DNA from: Allobosea sp. LC85
Lineage (GTDB): Bacteria > Pseudomonadota > Alphaproteobacteria > Rhizobiales > Beijerinckiaceae
DNA: 64,000 nucleotides
Assembly (NCBI RefSeq): GCF_000735605.1
Contig: NZ_JPKG01000061.1
Location: 62,001 to 126,000, forward strand
Reading direction: 5' to 3'
Part shown: one piece after another, positions 9,129-17,247 of the stretch
How the letters are laid out: each line of letters opens with the position of its first letter
Numbering within the stretch: the stretch's first letter is position 1
Translations under genes and position numbers: made by a program
The notes under the pieces: generated by a model
Databases searched by the model: none
The model's input: the letters and a program-made list of their open reading frames with translations, nothing else
What the model was told of the DNA's origin: nothing

Positions 9129-9434
9129 TCACCACCAGTAGCCGGGACGGCCATAGTAATAGCCGCGACCATAATAGGGGCGCGATGCCGCGGCGCCGAC
9201 AATCGCACCGCCGACAACGCCAGCGGCGACGCCGGCGGTCACCGCACTGGCGGTCTCGTTCGAGGCACGGCGGTTCTCGACATAATTGGCGGAACGGCAC
9301 TGCTGATAAGCGCGCGTGCCCGGACGGAAGCCCTGAGCTTCGCAGGTGACTTCGGCGTCGGCCATCGATTCCTGTGCAGTCTGGCACCCGGCCAGCCCCG
9401 CGGCCAGAAGCCCCACGACAATAAGAGAACGCAT
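9129..9434 (-). CDS. Hypothetical glycine/tyrosine-rich lipoprotein
   Basis: A predicted lipoprotein of 101 residues. It starts with a lipoprotein signal, MRSLIVVGLLAAGLAGC, where LAGC is the lipobox and Cys17 would be lipidated. A Cys-containing segment (CEAQGFRPGTRAYQQC) follows, then a glycine- and alanine-rich hydrophobic stretch, SAVTAGVAAGVVGGAIVGAAA. The end is tyrosine- and glycine-rich, PYYGRGYYYGRPGYWW. The start at 9434 has AAGGATA upstream. Similar glycine-zipper lipoproteins are common in Hyphomicrobiales and are thought to sit in the envelope. A clear terminator follows, so it is monocistronic. Confidence 0.75.
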   Translation of the reverse strand: MRSLIVVGLLAAGLAGCQTAQESMADAEVTCEAQGFRPGTRAYQQCRSANYVENRRASNETASAVTAGVAAGVVGGAIVGAAASRPYYGRGYYYGRPGYWW

Positions 9435-9553
9435 CGTATATCCTTTTTCAGCCACCCAAGACCGCCAATTCGCATGGAAACTATCGCTACGGCAACCGTC
9501 AAGGCAGATGAGATATTAAGGTTTCCGCATGTGTGGCGTTCCGGTTACGCTCG

Positions 9554-9817
9554 CTATCGGCGGGTCTTCTGCGCCGGCTTTTCCGGGGCGGCCTTTCCGG
9601 ACCGGATCAGCGAGGTGATCGCGAGCGCCGGCTTTCCTGACTTCTCCGCGATGATCCGGTCCTGTTCCATAATGGCCTCGCGCGCCGGCTCGTCGCCATC
9701 GAGTCCGCCGAGCAGATCGGAGGGAACGCGACGGTTCGACGAGCGCGAGCCATCGGAATAGACGATGTCGAACATGACGAACTCGGCATCGAGCGGTTTG
9801 GATTTCTTGCGGGCCAT
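9554..9817 (-). CDS. Hypothetical protein
   Basis: An 87-residue soluble protein with basic ends and an acidic middle, opening MARKKSKPLDAEFVMFDIVYSDGSRSSNRRVP. The start at 9817 has AAGGAT with a five-base spacer, which supports expression. I do not recognise a characterised family. There is no signal peptide or membrane segment. It lies alone between two genes for exported proteins. Confidence 0.65.
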   Translation of the reverse strand: MARKKSKPLDAEFVMFDIVYSDGSRSSNRRVPSDLLGGLDGDEPAREAIMEQDRIIAEKSGKPALAITSLIRSGKAAPEKPAQKTRR

Positions 9818-10033
9818 GGTCGATCCTTATGCGAAAGGCCGCCGGCTGCGGAGCGCGGCGCGATGGGCCTGCGGCCCTTGAAGCGACCTGGATGAAAGCG
9901 GCCCCGGGATAGAACACCTGCGGCCGCGGTTCAATGCGCTCATCCGCAGCGGCATGGTTCCCGAAATTGCAGCCGAGCGGCTGATCGTGCGAAATGTGAT
10001 ATGGCGACACACAGGCTTTCAGGAAAGACCCCG

Positions 10034-10339
10034 ATGCTACTGCGCCCGATACTGCTCCTGTCGACCCTCGCACTCACCGCCTGCGCCGTTCCGAATTCGC
10101 GCTCCAATGCAGTGGTCGTGACGGACAACAAGGAAATCGTCCAGACCTGCAAGCAGGTCGCGGAGATCAATGGCGACTCGACCATCAATCAGACGCTGTT
10201 GATCGACAGCGCCCGCGACAGCGCCCTTGCCCGGCTGAAGATCCGCGCCGCCGAAGCCGGCGGGACACATGTCGTCTCACCGGTCGCGACCCATACCTGG
10301 AAGGGTCCGAGCACGGCTGGCACGGTCTATAAGTGCTGA
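10034..10339 (+). CDS. Hypothetical lipoprotein (DUF4156-like)
   Basis: A 101-residue lipoprotein. The signal MLLRPILLLSTLALTAC ends in the lipobox LTAC, so the mature protein would be lipidated at Cys17 and anchored in the envelope. The mature part has a pair of cysteines (Cys39 in QTCKQV and the C-terminal Cys). It ends in ARLKIRAAEAGGTHVVSPVATHTWKGPSTAGTVYKC, which resembles DUF4156/RcsF-like lipoproteins in which the cysteines form a disulphide. The ATG at 10034 follows AGGAAAG at a good distance; an upstream ATG at 10001 would bury the signal. The family link is tentative. Confidence 0.7.
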   Translation: MLLRPILLLSTLALTACAVPNSRSNAVVVTDNKEIVQTCKQVAEINGDSTINQTLLIDSARDSALARLKIRAAEAGGTHVVSPVATHTWKGPSTAGTVYKC

Positions 10340-10437
10340 CACGGTCGCTTGGTGGATCGGGCCACCAGGCTTCTCGGCGGCAGTAGCAACAGGAAGCGCG
10401 GCGGCAAGCGCTCGTCTCGGTCCGGGAAGAACCTGGA

Positions 10438-10539
10438 GCATCGGATCGAAAAGTGGAATCCGGTTTTCGGAAAAATCCGATGCCCAAACAAAGAGCTAGA
10501 TCGCCCCTCCTGCGTCCGAACGGACGCACGGCGATCTAG
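10438..10539. repeat. Mosaic palindromic intergenic repeat, copy C
   Basis: The copy begins with a diverged GCATCGGATCGAAAAGTGG hairpin closed by CCGATGC. A different palindrome follows (10495-10539), with outer arms CTAGATCGCC and GGCGATCTAG and inner arms TGCGTCCG and CGGACGCA. The end of the repeat supplies the TAG stop codon of the minus-strand gene 10536-10814. Confidence 0.8.
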
Positions 10540-10814
10540 CCGAGGCGCCGGACGACCTTCTCGCCATTCGGCCAGGGGCCGCGCGCCCGACCGGAGCGCT
10601 TCTCATAAGGCACGTACCGGTACCCGGACAGCACCGGCGCCGGAAACTCCGGCACCGGATCGAAGATCCAGCATTGCCGCCTGTTCCGTTCCGCTTCGGT
10701 CTGGGCCTCGGCACAGGCCATGATCTGGGAGCGCTCCCAGAATGCCTCGGCGCGCGACGGCAGCGCGGCGATCAGTGTCGCTGCAGCAAGGCCGGTCAAC
10801 AAACCTCTGCTCAT
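10536..10814 (-). CDS. Hypothetical exported protein
   Basis: A small protein of 92 residues with a Sec-type signal peptide, MSRGLLTGLAAATLIAALPSRAEA, and a mature part of about 68 residues containing two cysteines (MACAEAQ and RQCWIF) that could form a disulphide. The rest is basic and proline-rich. No family is recognised. The start at 10814 is chosen because it gives a complete signal peptide; the Shine-Dalgarno sequence is weak. The stop codon lies within palindromic repeat copy C. Confidence 0.55.
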   Translation of the reverse strand: MSRGLLTGLAAATLIAALPSRAEAFWERSQIMACAEAQTEAERNRRQCWIFDPVPEFPAPVLSGYRYVPYEKRSGRARGPWPNGEKVVRRLG

Positions 10815-11369
10815 GAGACAGTCATGGATAGGAGCCTCTTGGGTCTGCGCATCCGTCTCGCATTCTCCAGCATAACATCGTCTCCGTCTTACCGGGTCGT
10901 AAACATCACACACGAAAACCTTCGGCCGTCATTCGCCGCCGCCAGGGAACACTTCGCGTGACGATGAAAACGAGCCCGGCCCAGGTTCACTGCCATAACG
11001 ACATGGGGCCGGAGGACCGGCGGCTCCGGCAGCGCCCAGACCGACCATCGTCAAGCACTGACCCACGCCACGGGTGGCCCATCAGGCGATACTGAACTCT
11101 GCCGGCCGCCCCCGCGGACGCAGCGTTCAAACCATGGCAATGCTCTCGCTCCAGCGAGGGTGCGCTTCGGTGGTCTGCTGGCGCCGCTCGGTGTCGTCGA
11201 CCTGGCAGGCTGCTTGCCGGCTGCTTGTCGGGGAGCTTGTCATTTCCTTCCACCGAACCAAGATGCGACGCTGTCAGTTGCTGTGGTCGGGCTGGTCTCC
11301 CGTGACATCGTCCCGACGGCAGCGGGCCTCGTCGTGCCAGCGCGGGCCCAGGTCATCCAGGGGAACACC
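10815..11369. other. Non-coding stretch, no feature recognised
   Basis: 555 bases between divergent genes. A frame open towards the ATC hydrolase gene from 11160 has no ribosome binding site and no family resemblance. No hairpin followed by a T-run, tRNA or copy of the local palindromic repeat is visible. Confidence 0.5.
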
Positions 11370-11897
11370 ATGATGGACAAGGACCATGAAGCCAGTTCGC
11401 GGGCTGTGATCGACGGCGAAATTGGAATTCTTGCTCGTCGCAAGATCGAGGCCGGAATCATCGCGCCGATCTACGAGGTCATGCGTGAAAAGCTCGGTGA
11501 AGAGCTGGCACAATCCATTCTCGACACGGCGATCAAGCGGGCCGCCATTGAAACAGGCAAGGCTTTTGCCGCCAAGACACAAGGAGGCACGACGCTGCGC
11601 ACGTTCCAGGAACTCCAGGATCTCTGGACGCAGGACGAAGCGCTGACGATCGAGGTCGTCAAGGCCACCGACGCGGAGTTTCACTACAACGTCAAACGGT
11701 GCCGATATGCCGAGACCTATCGGGACATGGGCCTCGGCCATATCGGCCATTTGCTATCGTGCAATCGCGACGGCGTCTTTTGCACGGGTTACGACCCACG
11801 AATCTCGCTCGAACGCACCCAGACCGTGATGGAGGGCGCTTCGCACTGCGATTTCAAATATCATTTCTCGGAAAAGCCCAACACCGCCTCGGAATGA
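11370..11897 (+). CDS. L-2-amino-thiazoline-4-carboxylic acid hydrolase family protein
   Basis: A 175-residue cytoplasmic protein matching the ATC hydrolase-like family. Visible features are the helical RRKIEAGIIAPIYEVMREKLGEELAQSILDTAI, the FHYNVKRCRYAETYRDMGL segment, and LSCNRDGVFCTGYDPRISLERTQTVMEGASHCDFKYHF. The conserved Cys and His residues in the last two are typical of the family. The reference enzyme opens the thiazoline ring of ATC in L-cysteine synthesis, but many members act on other compounds or are untested. The ATG at 11370 follows AGGGG with a six-base spacer. There are no functional partners nearby. Confidence 0.75.
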   Translation: MMDKDHEASSRAVIDGEIGILARRKIEAGIIAPIYEVMREKLGEELAQSILDTAIKRAAIETGKAFAAKTQGGTTLRTFQELQDLWTQDEALTIEVVKATDAEFHYNVKRCRYAETYRDMGLGHIGHLLSCNRDGVFCTGYDPRISLERTQTVMEGASHCDFKYHFSEKPNTASE

Positions 11898-12056
11898 ACG
11901 GCAAGGCGCCCCTGCAACCTGATTCACTGTCATTGGCCGCCGCAAGACGGATGCAGCTGAAGCGAGAGCCGTGGTTCGAGCCAGATTGTCGCAGCGAAGG
12001 AACGCTGGAGCGGGGTAGCGGTTTCACCCCGTTGTGACTGGGAAAGGGAGCGAAAC

Positions 12057-12263
12057 ATGGCCAGCAAGGATAGCGCTCAGCGGGAAATCCGAAAAATCGC
12101 CTATGCCCTCTGGATGGAGCAGGGGCAGCCGGATGGTCGCGATCGCGAGCATTGGGAAGCGGCCAAAGTCATCTGGGCTTTCCGCAACCACGAAAACCAA
12201 GACCGCGATAGCGAGCTAAAGGCCGGTTCTCACGCGGCTCGACCGTTGACGGATCGCAGATAG
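12057..12263 (+). CDS. DUF2934 domain-containing protein
   Basis: A 68-residue protein whose residues 8-45 (IRKIAYALWMEQGQPDGRD..HW..A) match the short DUF2934 motif common in rhizobial and methylotrophic proteins. The function is unknown. The ATG at 12057 has GGGAGCG upstream with a short spacer. Its 3' end overlaps, tail to tail, the end of a minus-strand gene by 34 bases (12230-12263). Confidence 0.75.
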   Translation: MASKDSAQREIRKIAYALWMEQGQPDGRDREHWEAAKVIWAFRNHENQDRDSELKAGSHAARPLTDRR

Positions 12264-12448
12264 TGCTCGGCTAGCTGATAGTAGCGCTCAGCCTCGATGC
12301 GATTACCAGCCAAGGCTTCGGCATCGCCAAGCTTCAGGGCACGCTCATAGCGCTGCCACACGCCTTGGAGCGGCGCCTGCTCGGCGCGCGCGGGTTGCGA
12401 CGTCCGGCGTGAACGTGGGAACGACGGGGTGGAGTAGGAGCGAGGCAT
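12230..12448 (-). CDS. Small DUF4167-like protein
   Basis: A 72-residue protein. Its C-terminal half, VWQRYERALKLGDAEALAGN, followed by RIEAERYYQLAEHYLRSVNG, resembles the DUF4167 core found in larger Hyphomicrobiales proteins, in which a helix pair ends in AE.YxQxAEHY.R. The N-terminus is short and basic. The function is unknown. The gene follows 12460-12624 with only 11 bases between, and GGAGAAG just after that stop serves as its ribosome site, so the two are an operon. It overlaps the convergent DUF2934 gene. Confidence 0.7.
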   Translation of the reverse strand: MPRSYSTPSFPRSRRTSQPARAEQAPLQGVWQRYERALKLGDAEALAGNRIEAERYYQLAEHYLRSVNGRAA

Positions 12449-12459
12449 CTTGCTTCTCC

Positions 12460-12624
12460 CTATCCCAGGATCTCAGCCACGATTCTGCGGAGTTCCTCAC
12501 GGCTGAGTCCGCAGGGTTCGGGCTTCCAGTTCGGATCTGCCCTGAGGGGCATGATGGCATTCTTTTTCAAGCTCTCGGGGCGCGCACGCGCCTGAGCGGG
12601 CTTCGTTTCAGTGTTCTTGTGCAT
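12460..12624 (-). CDS. Small hypothetical protein
   Basis: A protein of 54 residues starting MHKNTETKPAQARARPESLKKN and ending NWKPEPCGLSREELRRIVAEILG, which looks like a short helix. It has no signal peptide or membrane helix. The ATG at 12624 is chosen over one 24 bases upstream; neither has a strong ribosome site. It is the first gene of a two-gene operon with the DUF4167-like gene, which supports its being real. Confidence 0.5.
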   Translation of the reverse strand: MHKNTETKPAQARARPESLKKNAIMPLRADPNWKPEPCGLSREELRRIVAEILG

Positions 12625-13031
12625 GTAAGTCCATTGGCCAGGCGGCAAGGCCGCGCGGCGTTCATGTAGGAGAATCGTCGAGCGAAATGCAGGCGACGGT
12701 CGCGCTGCGTTCTGGCAGCGATCAAAACGTCGAAGGGACGGGTTGAGGCCCTGCGCGCTCTCAAGAGCGATGGGCCAAGCCGAGCATTTCTAAGTCGACG
12801 CTCGAACTGGTAGCGGAACAATGTGGCGAATTCAGGTTGTTCGAATGCTGATCGAGCCAGCTGCGCAGCTTTTGTCGCGGCTCGCGCCGTCAGGCGCACC
12901 GACAAATCGGGGCACAGTGCCCAGAGCATGCTACGGCCGAGCGTCGCTCAAAAGCTAAGACCTTCGTCGCTTGCCCGGGAACAAGCACGCGCTCAGCATC
13001 ATCGTCTCCTTATCCTTGGGGGAGAACCAAC
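12625..13031. other. Non-coding stretch, no feature recognised
   Basis: About 400 bases between the small divergent genes. Open frames here have no ribosome site or family resemblance. The final GGGGGAGA at 13018-13025 is the ribosome site of the small membrane protein gene at 13032. Confidence 0.45.
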
Positions 13032-13196
13032 ATGATCGGATGGCTCCTCGTCCTCGCTTTCATGAGTGGGCTGCTGCTGGGCGACATCATCGGCTCGCGC
13101 CGATGGCAGCGTCGGGCGGACGAAGCCTTGCAACTTGCAGCGCAGTCCCTTGTGCTCATCCGCAGCCGCTCTGGCCCGCCCGCCAACCCGAAATGA
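13032..13196 (+). CDS. Small single-pass membrane protein
   Basis: A 54-residue reading frame preceded by a very strong ribosome site, GGGGGAGA, six bases before the ATG. It opens with MIGWLLVLAFMSGLLLGDII, one hydrophobic membrane helix. A basic segment (GSRRWQRRADEAL) follows, which would lie on the cytoplasmic side, then a short hydrophilic tail ending in PPANPK. No homologous family is recognised. The strong ribosome site and the clean helix-plus-charge layout are the reasons for calling it a gene. Confidence 0.6.
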   Translation: MIGWLLVLAFMSGLLLGDIIGSRRWQRRADEALQLAAQSLVLIRSRSGPPANPK

Positions 13197-13382
13197 TGCG
13201 CCGAGCTTCGGCCTCTTCGACGGTCATACGGCGCACATCACAACAGTGTCGATCACTCGTGTGGCGTGACGTTGGCGGACCGGGCATTCGAGGCGAAGTC
13301 TCGGTCGGGTCGCGAACCCAGAAGAGTCCCGGCGCGGTTCGGAGAGCCGGGCCGGCGTCTGCCACGGGCGAGAATCGGGTTG

Positions 13383-14957
13383 TCACTCCGGCAGCCCGGC
13401 CTTTCGCAGGCCGTCTGCAAATATCGCGATATCTTCCTGCCGATGGATCGGAAGCCATTCCGTGATGTTGGAGATTCGCAGCGCGGGGTCGAGCTGATGC
13501 AAATGGTCCATTGCCCGCTGCGCCGGCTCCATCCGGCCTGCCAGTGCATGGCTTGCGGCGATGATGCAGCTCACCATCAGAAAGCTCGGCAGATTCCTGA
13601 ACGCCTTCTCGGCCCATGACGATGCGACGTCGAAGCGCCCAGCAAACAAATGCGCCACCGCGATTCCGGCCTCCATGCGATACATTTCCGGATCTCGGGG
13701 GCTCAGGCGCATAGCCCGGGCGAAATGCGCGATGGCGGCCTCCGTTTCACCGTGCCAGACCCTTAGATAGCCGCCAAGGAACCAGGCCGCCGCCAGGTTC
13801 GGATTGAGCACGGTCGCCCGGTCGAGCAAGGCGATGCCGGCATCGAGGTCATTGGTGAGGTGGCCGAGCGCATGGCCGCCCCTGGTGAGCGCCACCGCAT
13901 CGTCCCTGCCCAGCTCGACGGCCCGGCGGGCCAGTCGGGCCCCTTCCGCGCTCTCCTGCAGGCGATCGGTCATCCAACCATTGACCTTGCGCCAGAAATA
14001 GCACCACGCCGCCATTCCGTAGGCCGATGCGAATTCGGGATCGAGTTCGATCGCCTGGTCGAACCGCTGGAGCGCCTCGCTGATGGCCTCCCTGCTGCCC
14101 TGATGCAGTTTTGCGAGTCCGCGCAGATAGCAGTCATAGGCGTTGAGGCTGGTGGTCGGCATGCGCTGCGCGCGTTCGATCTCGGCGCGCTCCAGCTGCG
14201 GCGCCATCGCGCCGACGACGCTCGCCGCGATCTGATCCTGCAGCTCGAAGATGTCGTCGAGTGTGCCCTCGAAACGCTCCGCCCAGAGATGCGCACCGGT
14301 CGTCGCATCGATCAGCTGTCCGGTGATGCGCACCCGGTTCGCAGCCTTGCGCACGCTGCCTTCCAGCACATAGCCGACGCCGAGTTCGCGACCGACCTGC
14401 TTCACATCCACCGCCCGGCCCTTGTAGGTGAAGCTCGAGTTGCGCGCGATGACGAACAGCCAGCGAATGCGCGACAATGCCGTGATGATGTCCTCGACTA
14501 CGCCATCGGCGAAGTATTCCTGCTCCGCGTCGCCGCTCATGTTCTGGAACGGCAAAACGGCAACCGAGGGCTTGTCAGGAAGGGGCGGGGCCGATGATTC
14601 GTCCCGTGACGTTCCGCTCACTGGCGAAATGGGCTCATCGGGTGAGCGTGTTTCCGTGACATCCGCGACGAAGCGGAAGCCCTTGCGGGCGATCGTCCGG
14701 ACCAGCCGCTGTTCCTCGCCGCTGTCGCCGATGGCCCTGCGCACGGCGTTGATATGGCTGGTGAGGGTCGATTCAGAAACGATCCGCCCGCCCCAGACTG
14801 CGTCCAGCAGGTCATCCTTGCTGACGACGCGCTCGCGATTCCGCACCAGGTGGGCCAGGAGGTCGAAGACCTGCGGCCCGATCGCGATCCCCTCGACGCC
14901 CCGCGTCAACTCCCGCCGCTCGGGATCGAGCACATAGCCTCCGAACTGGAACTGCAC
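13383..14957 (-). CDS. Winged-helix transcriptional regulator with TolB-like and TPR domains
   Basis: A 524-residue regulator. Residues 1-100 are an OmpR/CadC-type winged helix (FGGYVLDPERRELTRG, then ALxAVWGGR-like and RRAIGD, RTIARKGFRF). After a linker comes a TolB/adenylate-cyclase-associated domain opening with SVAVLPFQNMSGDAEQEYFA. The C-terminal half consists of TPR-like helices (AAWCYFW, ALGHLTNDLDAGIALLDRA, AAIAHFARAMRLSPRDPEMY). Proteins of this type are cytoplasmic DNA-binding regulators with unknown ligands. The GTG at 14957 is preferred because GGAG lies eight bases upstream and the family begins there. It is divergent from an NmrA-like reductase gene, its likely target. Confidence 0.85.
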   Translation of the reverse strand: MQFQFGGYVLDPERRELTRGVEGIAIGPQVFDLLAHLVRNRERVVSKDDLLDAVWGGRIVSESTLTSHINAVRRAIGDSGEEQRLVRTIARKGFRFVADVTETRSPDEPISPVSGTSRDESSAPPLPDKPSVAVLPFQNMSGDAEQEYFADGVVEDIITALSRIRWLFVIARNSSFTYKGRAVDVKQVGRELGVGYVLEGSVRKAANRVRITGQLIDATTGAHLWAERFEGTLDDIFELQDQIAASVVGAMAPQLERAEIERAQRMPTTSLNAYDCYLRGLAKLHQGSREAISEALQRFDQAIELDPEFASAYGMAAWCYFWRKVNGWMTDRLQESAEGARLARRAVELGRDDAVALTRGGHALGHLTNDLDAGIALLDRATVLNPNLAAAWFLGGYLRVWHGETEAAIAHFARAMRLSPRDPEMYRMEAGIAVAHLFAGRFDVASSWAEKAFRNLPSFLMVSCIIAASHALAGRMEPAQRAMDHLHQLDPALRISNITEWLPIHRQEDIAIFADGLRKAGLPE

Positions 14958-15166
14958 GTCAGCGCTCCATGACCCCGTCAGCTGGCTGGCGGTTGATAAC
15001 ACGCCCGGCCTGTTTGGGCACCGGATTGTGGCCGGTGTGGACGAAGAACCAAGGGAAATTCAAGCTCGATCCAAGGCCTTCACAAGGTCTTCCGACGGGC
15101 TCGCAGGCATTCTCTTCTCACTGGAACGCGATGGACGCGTCCGGTTGTCAGACAGAGGAGAGAGAC

Positions 15167-15922
15167 ATGAAGATCGTGGTCATCGGCGGCACCGGCCTCA
15201 TCGGAACGAACCTCGTGAACAGGCTTCGTCAGAAGGGTCACGAGGTTGTGGCGGCATCACCGAACACGGGCGTCAACACCATCACGCGCGAGGGCCTGGC
15301 CGAAGCGCTCTCCGATGCGCAGGTCGTCGTGGACGTGGCGAATTCGCCCTCGTTCGAAGACACGGCCGTCCTGGAGTTCTTCGAGACCTCCGGCCGCAAC
15401 CTGCTGGCCGCGGAAGCCGCCGCCGGCGTCGGACATCACGTCGCGCTGTCGGTCGTCGGCACAGAGCGCAATCCAGACAGCGGCTATCTCCGCGCCAAGC
15501 TCGCGCAGGAGAACCTGATCAAGGCCTCCGCGACCCCGTACACGATCCTGCAGGCGACGCAGTTCTTCGAATTTGTCAACGCGATCGTCCAGTCGGGCGC
15601 GGACGGCGATGCCTTCCGCCTGTCGCCGGCCCTTTTTCAACCGATCGCCGCCGCCGATGTCGCGGCCGTGCTGGCCGATGTCGCGGTCGGAGCACCGCTG
15701 AACGGAACCGTCGAGGTGGCTGGCCCGGAGTCGATCCCGATGGATGCGATCGCCCGGCAGTTCCTGGCAGCCAAGGGGGACAAGCGTCAGGTCATCGCCG
15801 ATGTCCGGGCCCGCTATTTCGGCGCCGAGCTGAACGACAAGTCGCTGCGGCCCAGCGGCCAGCCACGTCTCGGTACGACCCGCTTCGCCGATTGGCTCAG
15901 TGCATCCGCGGCGCGCACATAA
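15167..15922 (+). CDS. NmrA-like NAD(P)-binding oxidoreductase
   Basis: An atypical SDR of 251 residues. The N-terminal MKIVVIGGTGLIGTNLVNRL has the GGTGLIG nucleotide motif, and the C-terminal half has the NmrA/HSCARG-type pattern (TILQATQFFEFVN, then PIAAADVAAVLADVAVG, and VEVAGPESIPMDAIA). There is no YxxxK at the classical position. Such proteins bind NADP(H) and act as reductases or redox sensors. The start has GAGGAG with a six-base spacer. It lies downstream of the divergent winged-helix/TPR regulator gene and 57 bases before a small membrane protein gene that is probably co-transcribed. Confidence 0.8.
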   Translation: MKIVVIGGTGLIGTNLVNRLRQKGHEVVAASPNTGVNTITREGLAEALSDAQVVVDVANSPSFEDTAVLEFFETSGRNLLAAEAAAGVGHHVALSVVGTERNPDSGYLRAKLAQENLIKASATPYTILQATQFFEFVNAIVQSGADGDAFRLSPALFQPIAAADVAAVLADVAVGAPLNGTVEVAGPESIPMDAIARQFLAAKGDKRQVIADVRARYFGAELNDKSLRPSGQPRLGTTRFADWLSASAART

Positions 15923-15979
15923 GCGCGTCGTCCACCCCCCAAACGCAGCCATTCATCCCAATGCAGGAGGATCTGAATC

Positions 15980-16420
15980 ATGACGATCACTCGGGATAAT
16001 CAGGCCATTGCAGCGGCGGTCATCGCAATGGTGGCGTTCAACGGAGTATTTCTCTCGGCGAACGGCCTCTTCATGCTCATCGACCCCTTGGCTTGGTATG
16101 AGCTCGTGCCGGGGGTGACCGATACCGGCTTCTTCAACCAGCACTTCATCCGGGACATCGGGATCATTCAGCTTTTCCTTGGCGTAGCCTTTGTCGTCGG
16201 CATGACCATGCCCGAGCGCCGCATCGGGCTCTGGGCCGCCGCCACGCTGTGGCTCAGTGCGCACGCGCTCTTCCATTTCTGGGAAGTCGCGGTCGGCATC
16301 TGCTCCCCCTCGGCCCTTCCCCGCGATTTCCCGGGCGTGACCCTGCCGGCGATCATCGGGATGGTGCTGACCTTCTGGGCAATCCGTCGCTCCCCAGCGG
16401 AAAAGTCCGCCTCCGCCTGA
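15980..16420 (+). CDS. Hypothetical four-helix membrane protein
   Basis: A 146-residue inner-membrane protein with four hydrophobic helices (AIAAAVIAMVAFNGVFLSANGLF, IIQLFLGVAFVVGMTM, LWAAATLWLSAHALFHF, LPAIIGMVLTFWAI). A conserved-looking DPLAWYELVPGVTDTGFFNQHFIRDIG loop faces the periplasm or cytoplasm. It resembles small DUF proteins found next to NmrA-type reductases, but no function is known. GCAGGAGG lies well upstream of the ATG. It is probably in an operon with the preceding reductase. Confidence 0.7.
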   Translation: MTITRDNQAIAAAVIAMVAFNGVFLSANGLFMLIDPLAWYELVPGVTDTGFFNQHFIRDIGIIQLFLGVAFVVGMTMPERRIGLWAAATLWLSAHALFHFWEVAVGICSPSALPRDFPGVTLPAIIGMVLTFWAIRRSPAEKSASA

Positions 16421-16851
16421 GATCGGCATCAGACGCGCCACGGCCAGAGATGAGCCGCTTGGGGTGGATTGTTCTGCAGCTGTTACAGCGGCTGGGTCCG
16501 AAACAGGAGAACGATGCCACGCCCTGTGGAAAGAGGCCGCTGTCCTCCCGAACAGCAGCCTCCTCCCGCAGAGCGGCGTTCCCCCCCGAGATTATTGTTA
16601 GCCCTGTGCTCTCTCCCGGCTGGCCGTACCATTCCACACGCCTCCGCAGGCCGACAGTTAGACTTTATGTTGCGTATCATCGATCTGCGGCGTTGAGCTT
16701 CGCAACTTCCGCGCGCAGCGCACCGGGGCCTGATCGCTTGCATGCCCCTTACCGGCATTGCGCGGAATTGAGCCCAAATGGCAGCCCAAAACGAAAGAGC
16801 CCGGCGCTCCATTCGGAGAGCCGGGCCGAATTCAAGCTAAGGCGGTCCAGC
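16421..16851. other. Intergenic region between convergent genes
   Basis: About 430 bases between convergent genes. The only clear element is the minus-strand terminator at 16793-16826. The rest contains short open frames without ribosome sites. Confidence 0.5.
16793..16826 (-). terminator. Rho-independent terminator
   Basis: On the minus strand GCCCGGCT, CTCC, a short loop, GGAG and GCCGGGC form a hairpin (16799-16826) followed by TCTTTCGTTTT. It lies 26 bases after the PRC-barrel gene. Confidence 0.75.
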
Positions 16852-17247
16852 TCACTTCGCGAAGCGGCCCTCATATTTGAACTGCGGCGCCGCCTTCAGC
16901 TGGTCTTTGGTGGCGTTGATCCTGGCGTTCCACTTCTTGTCCGTCGCATTCCAGGTGATGGCGAGTGCGTCCGGGCTGACCGCAACATAGTGGGTGCCCA
17001 TCCCAAGGAAGCCGCCGACCGACAGAATGTAAGAGGCAAGGGAGTTGCCGGCGATGACGACGTCCTCGATCTCGCCCACAGTCTCGTCACCGGCATTCCT
17101 GACGTTAAGCCCCTTGAGACTGCTGGTGAGAGCGGATGCCTCGTTCACCGAGACGAAGACCGGGGCCTGAGCCGGGGCGGGGCCGGTCTGCGCGAAAGCA
17201 ACGCTGGACAGCACGGTGGCGGCGAGAGCAAGAGCGATAGGACGCAT
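16852..17247 (-). CDS. PRC-barrel domain-containing exported protein
   Basis: A 131-residue protein with a Sec signal peptide (MRPIALALAATVLSSVAFA, cleaved before QTGP). The mature part carries a PRC-barrel domain, SLKGLNVRNAGDETVGEIEDVVIAGN, followed by VGGFLGMGTHYVAVSPDALAI. This is the domain first described in photosynthetic reaction-centre H subunits and also found in many small periplasmic stress proteins of Hyphomicrobiales. Its role here is unknown. A rho-independent terminator follows, so the gene is transcribed alone. Confidence 0.85.
   Translation of the reverse strand: MRPIALALAATVLSSVAFAQTGPAPAQAPVFVSVNEASALTSSLKGLNVRNAGDETVGEIEDVVIAGNSLASYILSVGGFLGMGTHYVAVSPDALAITWNATDKKWNARINATKDQLKAAPQFKYEGRFAK

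Noticed and set aside
11894-12037. 47-codon frame overlapping the stop of the ATC hydrolase-like gene in an ATGA junction
   Set aside because: The coupling is suggestive, but the peptide has no hydrophobic segment, no recognised pattern and no ribosome site of its own. It is not called without conservation data.
12567-12929. Minus-strand frame in the non-coding stretch
   Set aside because: It is arginine-rich, has no start signal, and overlaps the better supported small gene at 12460-12624.
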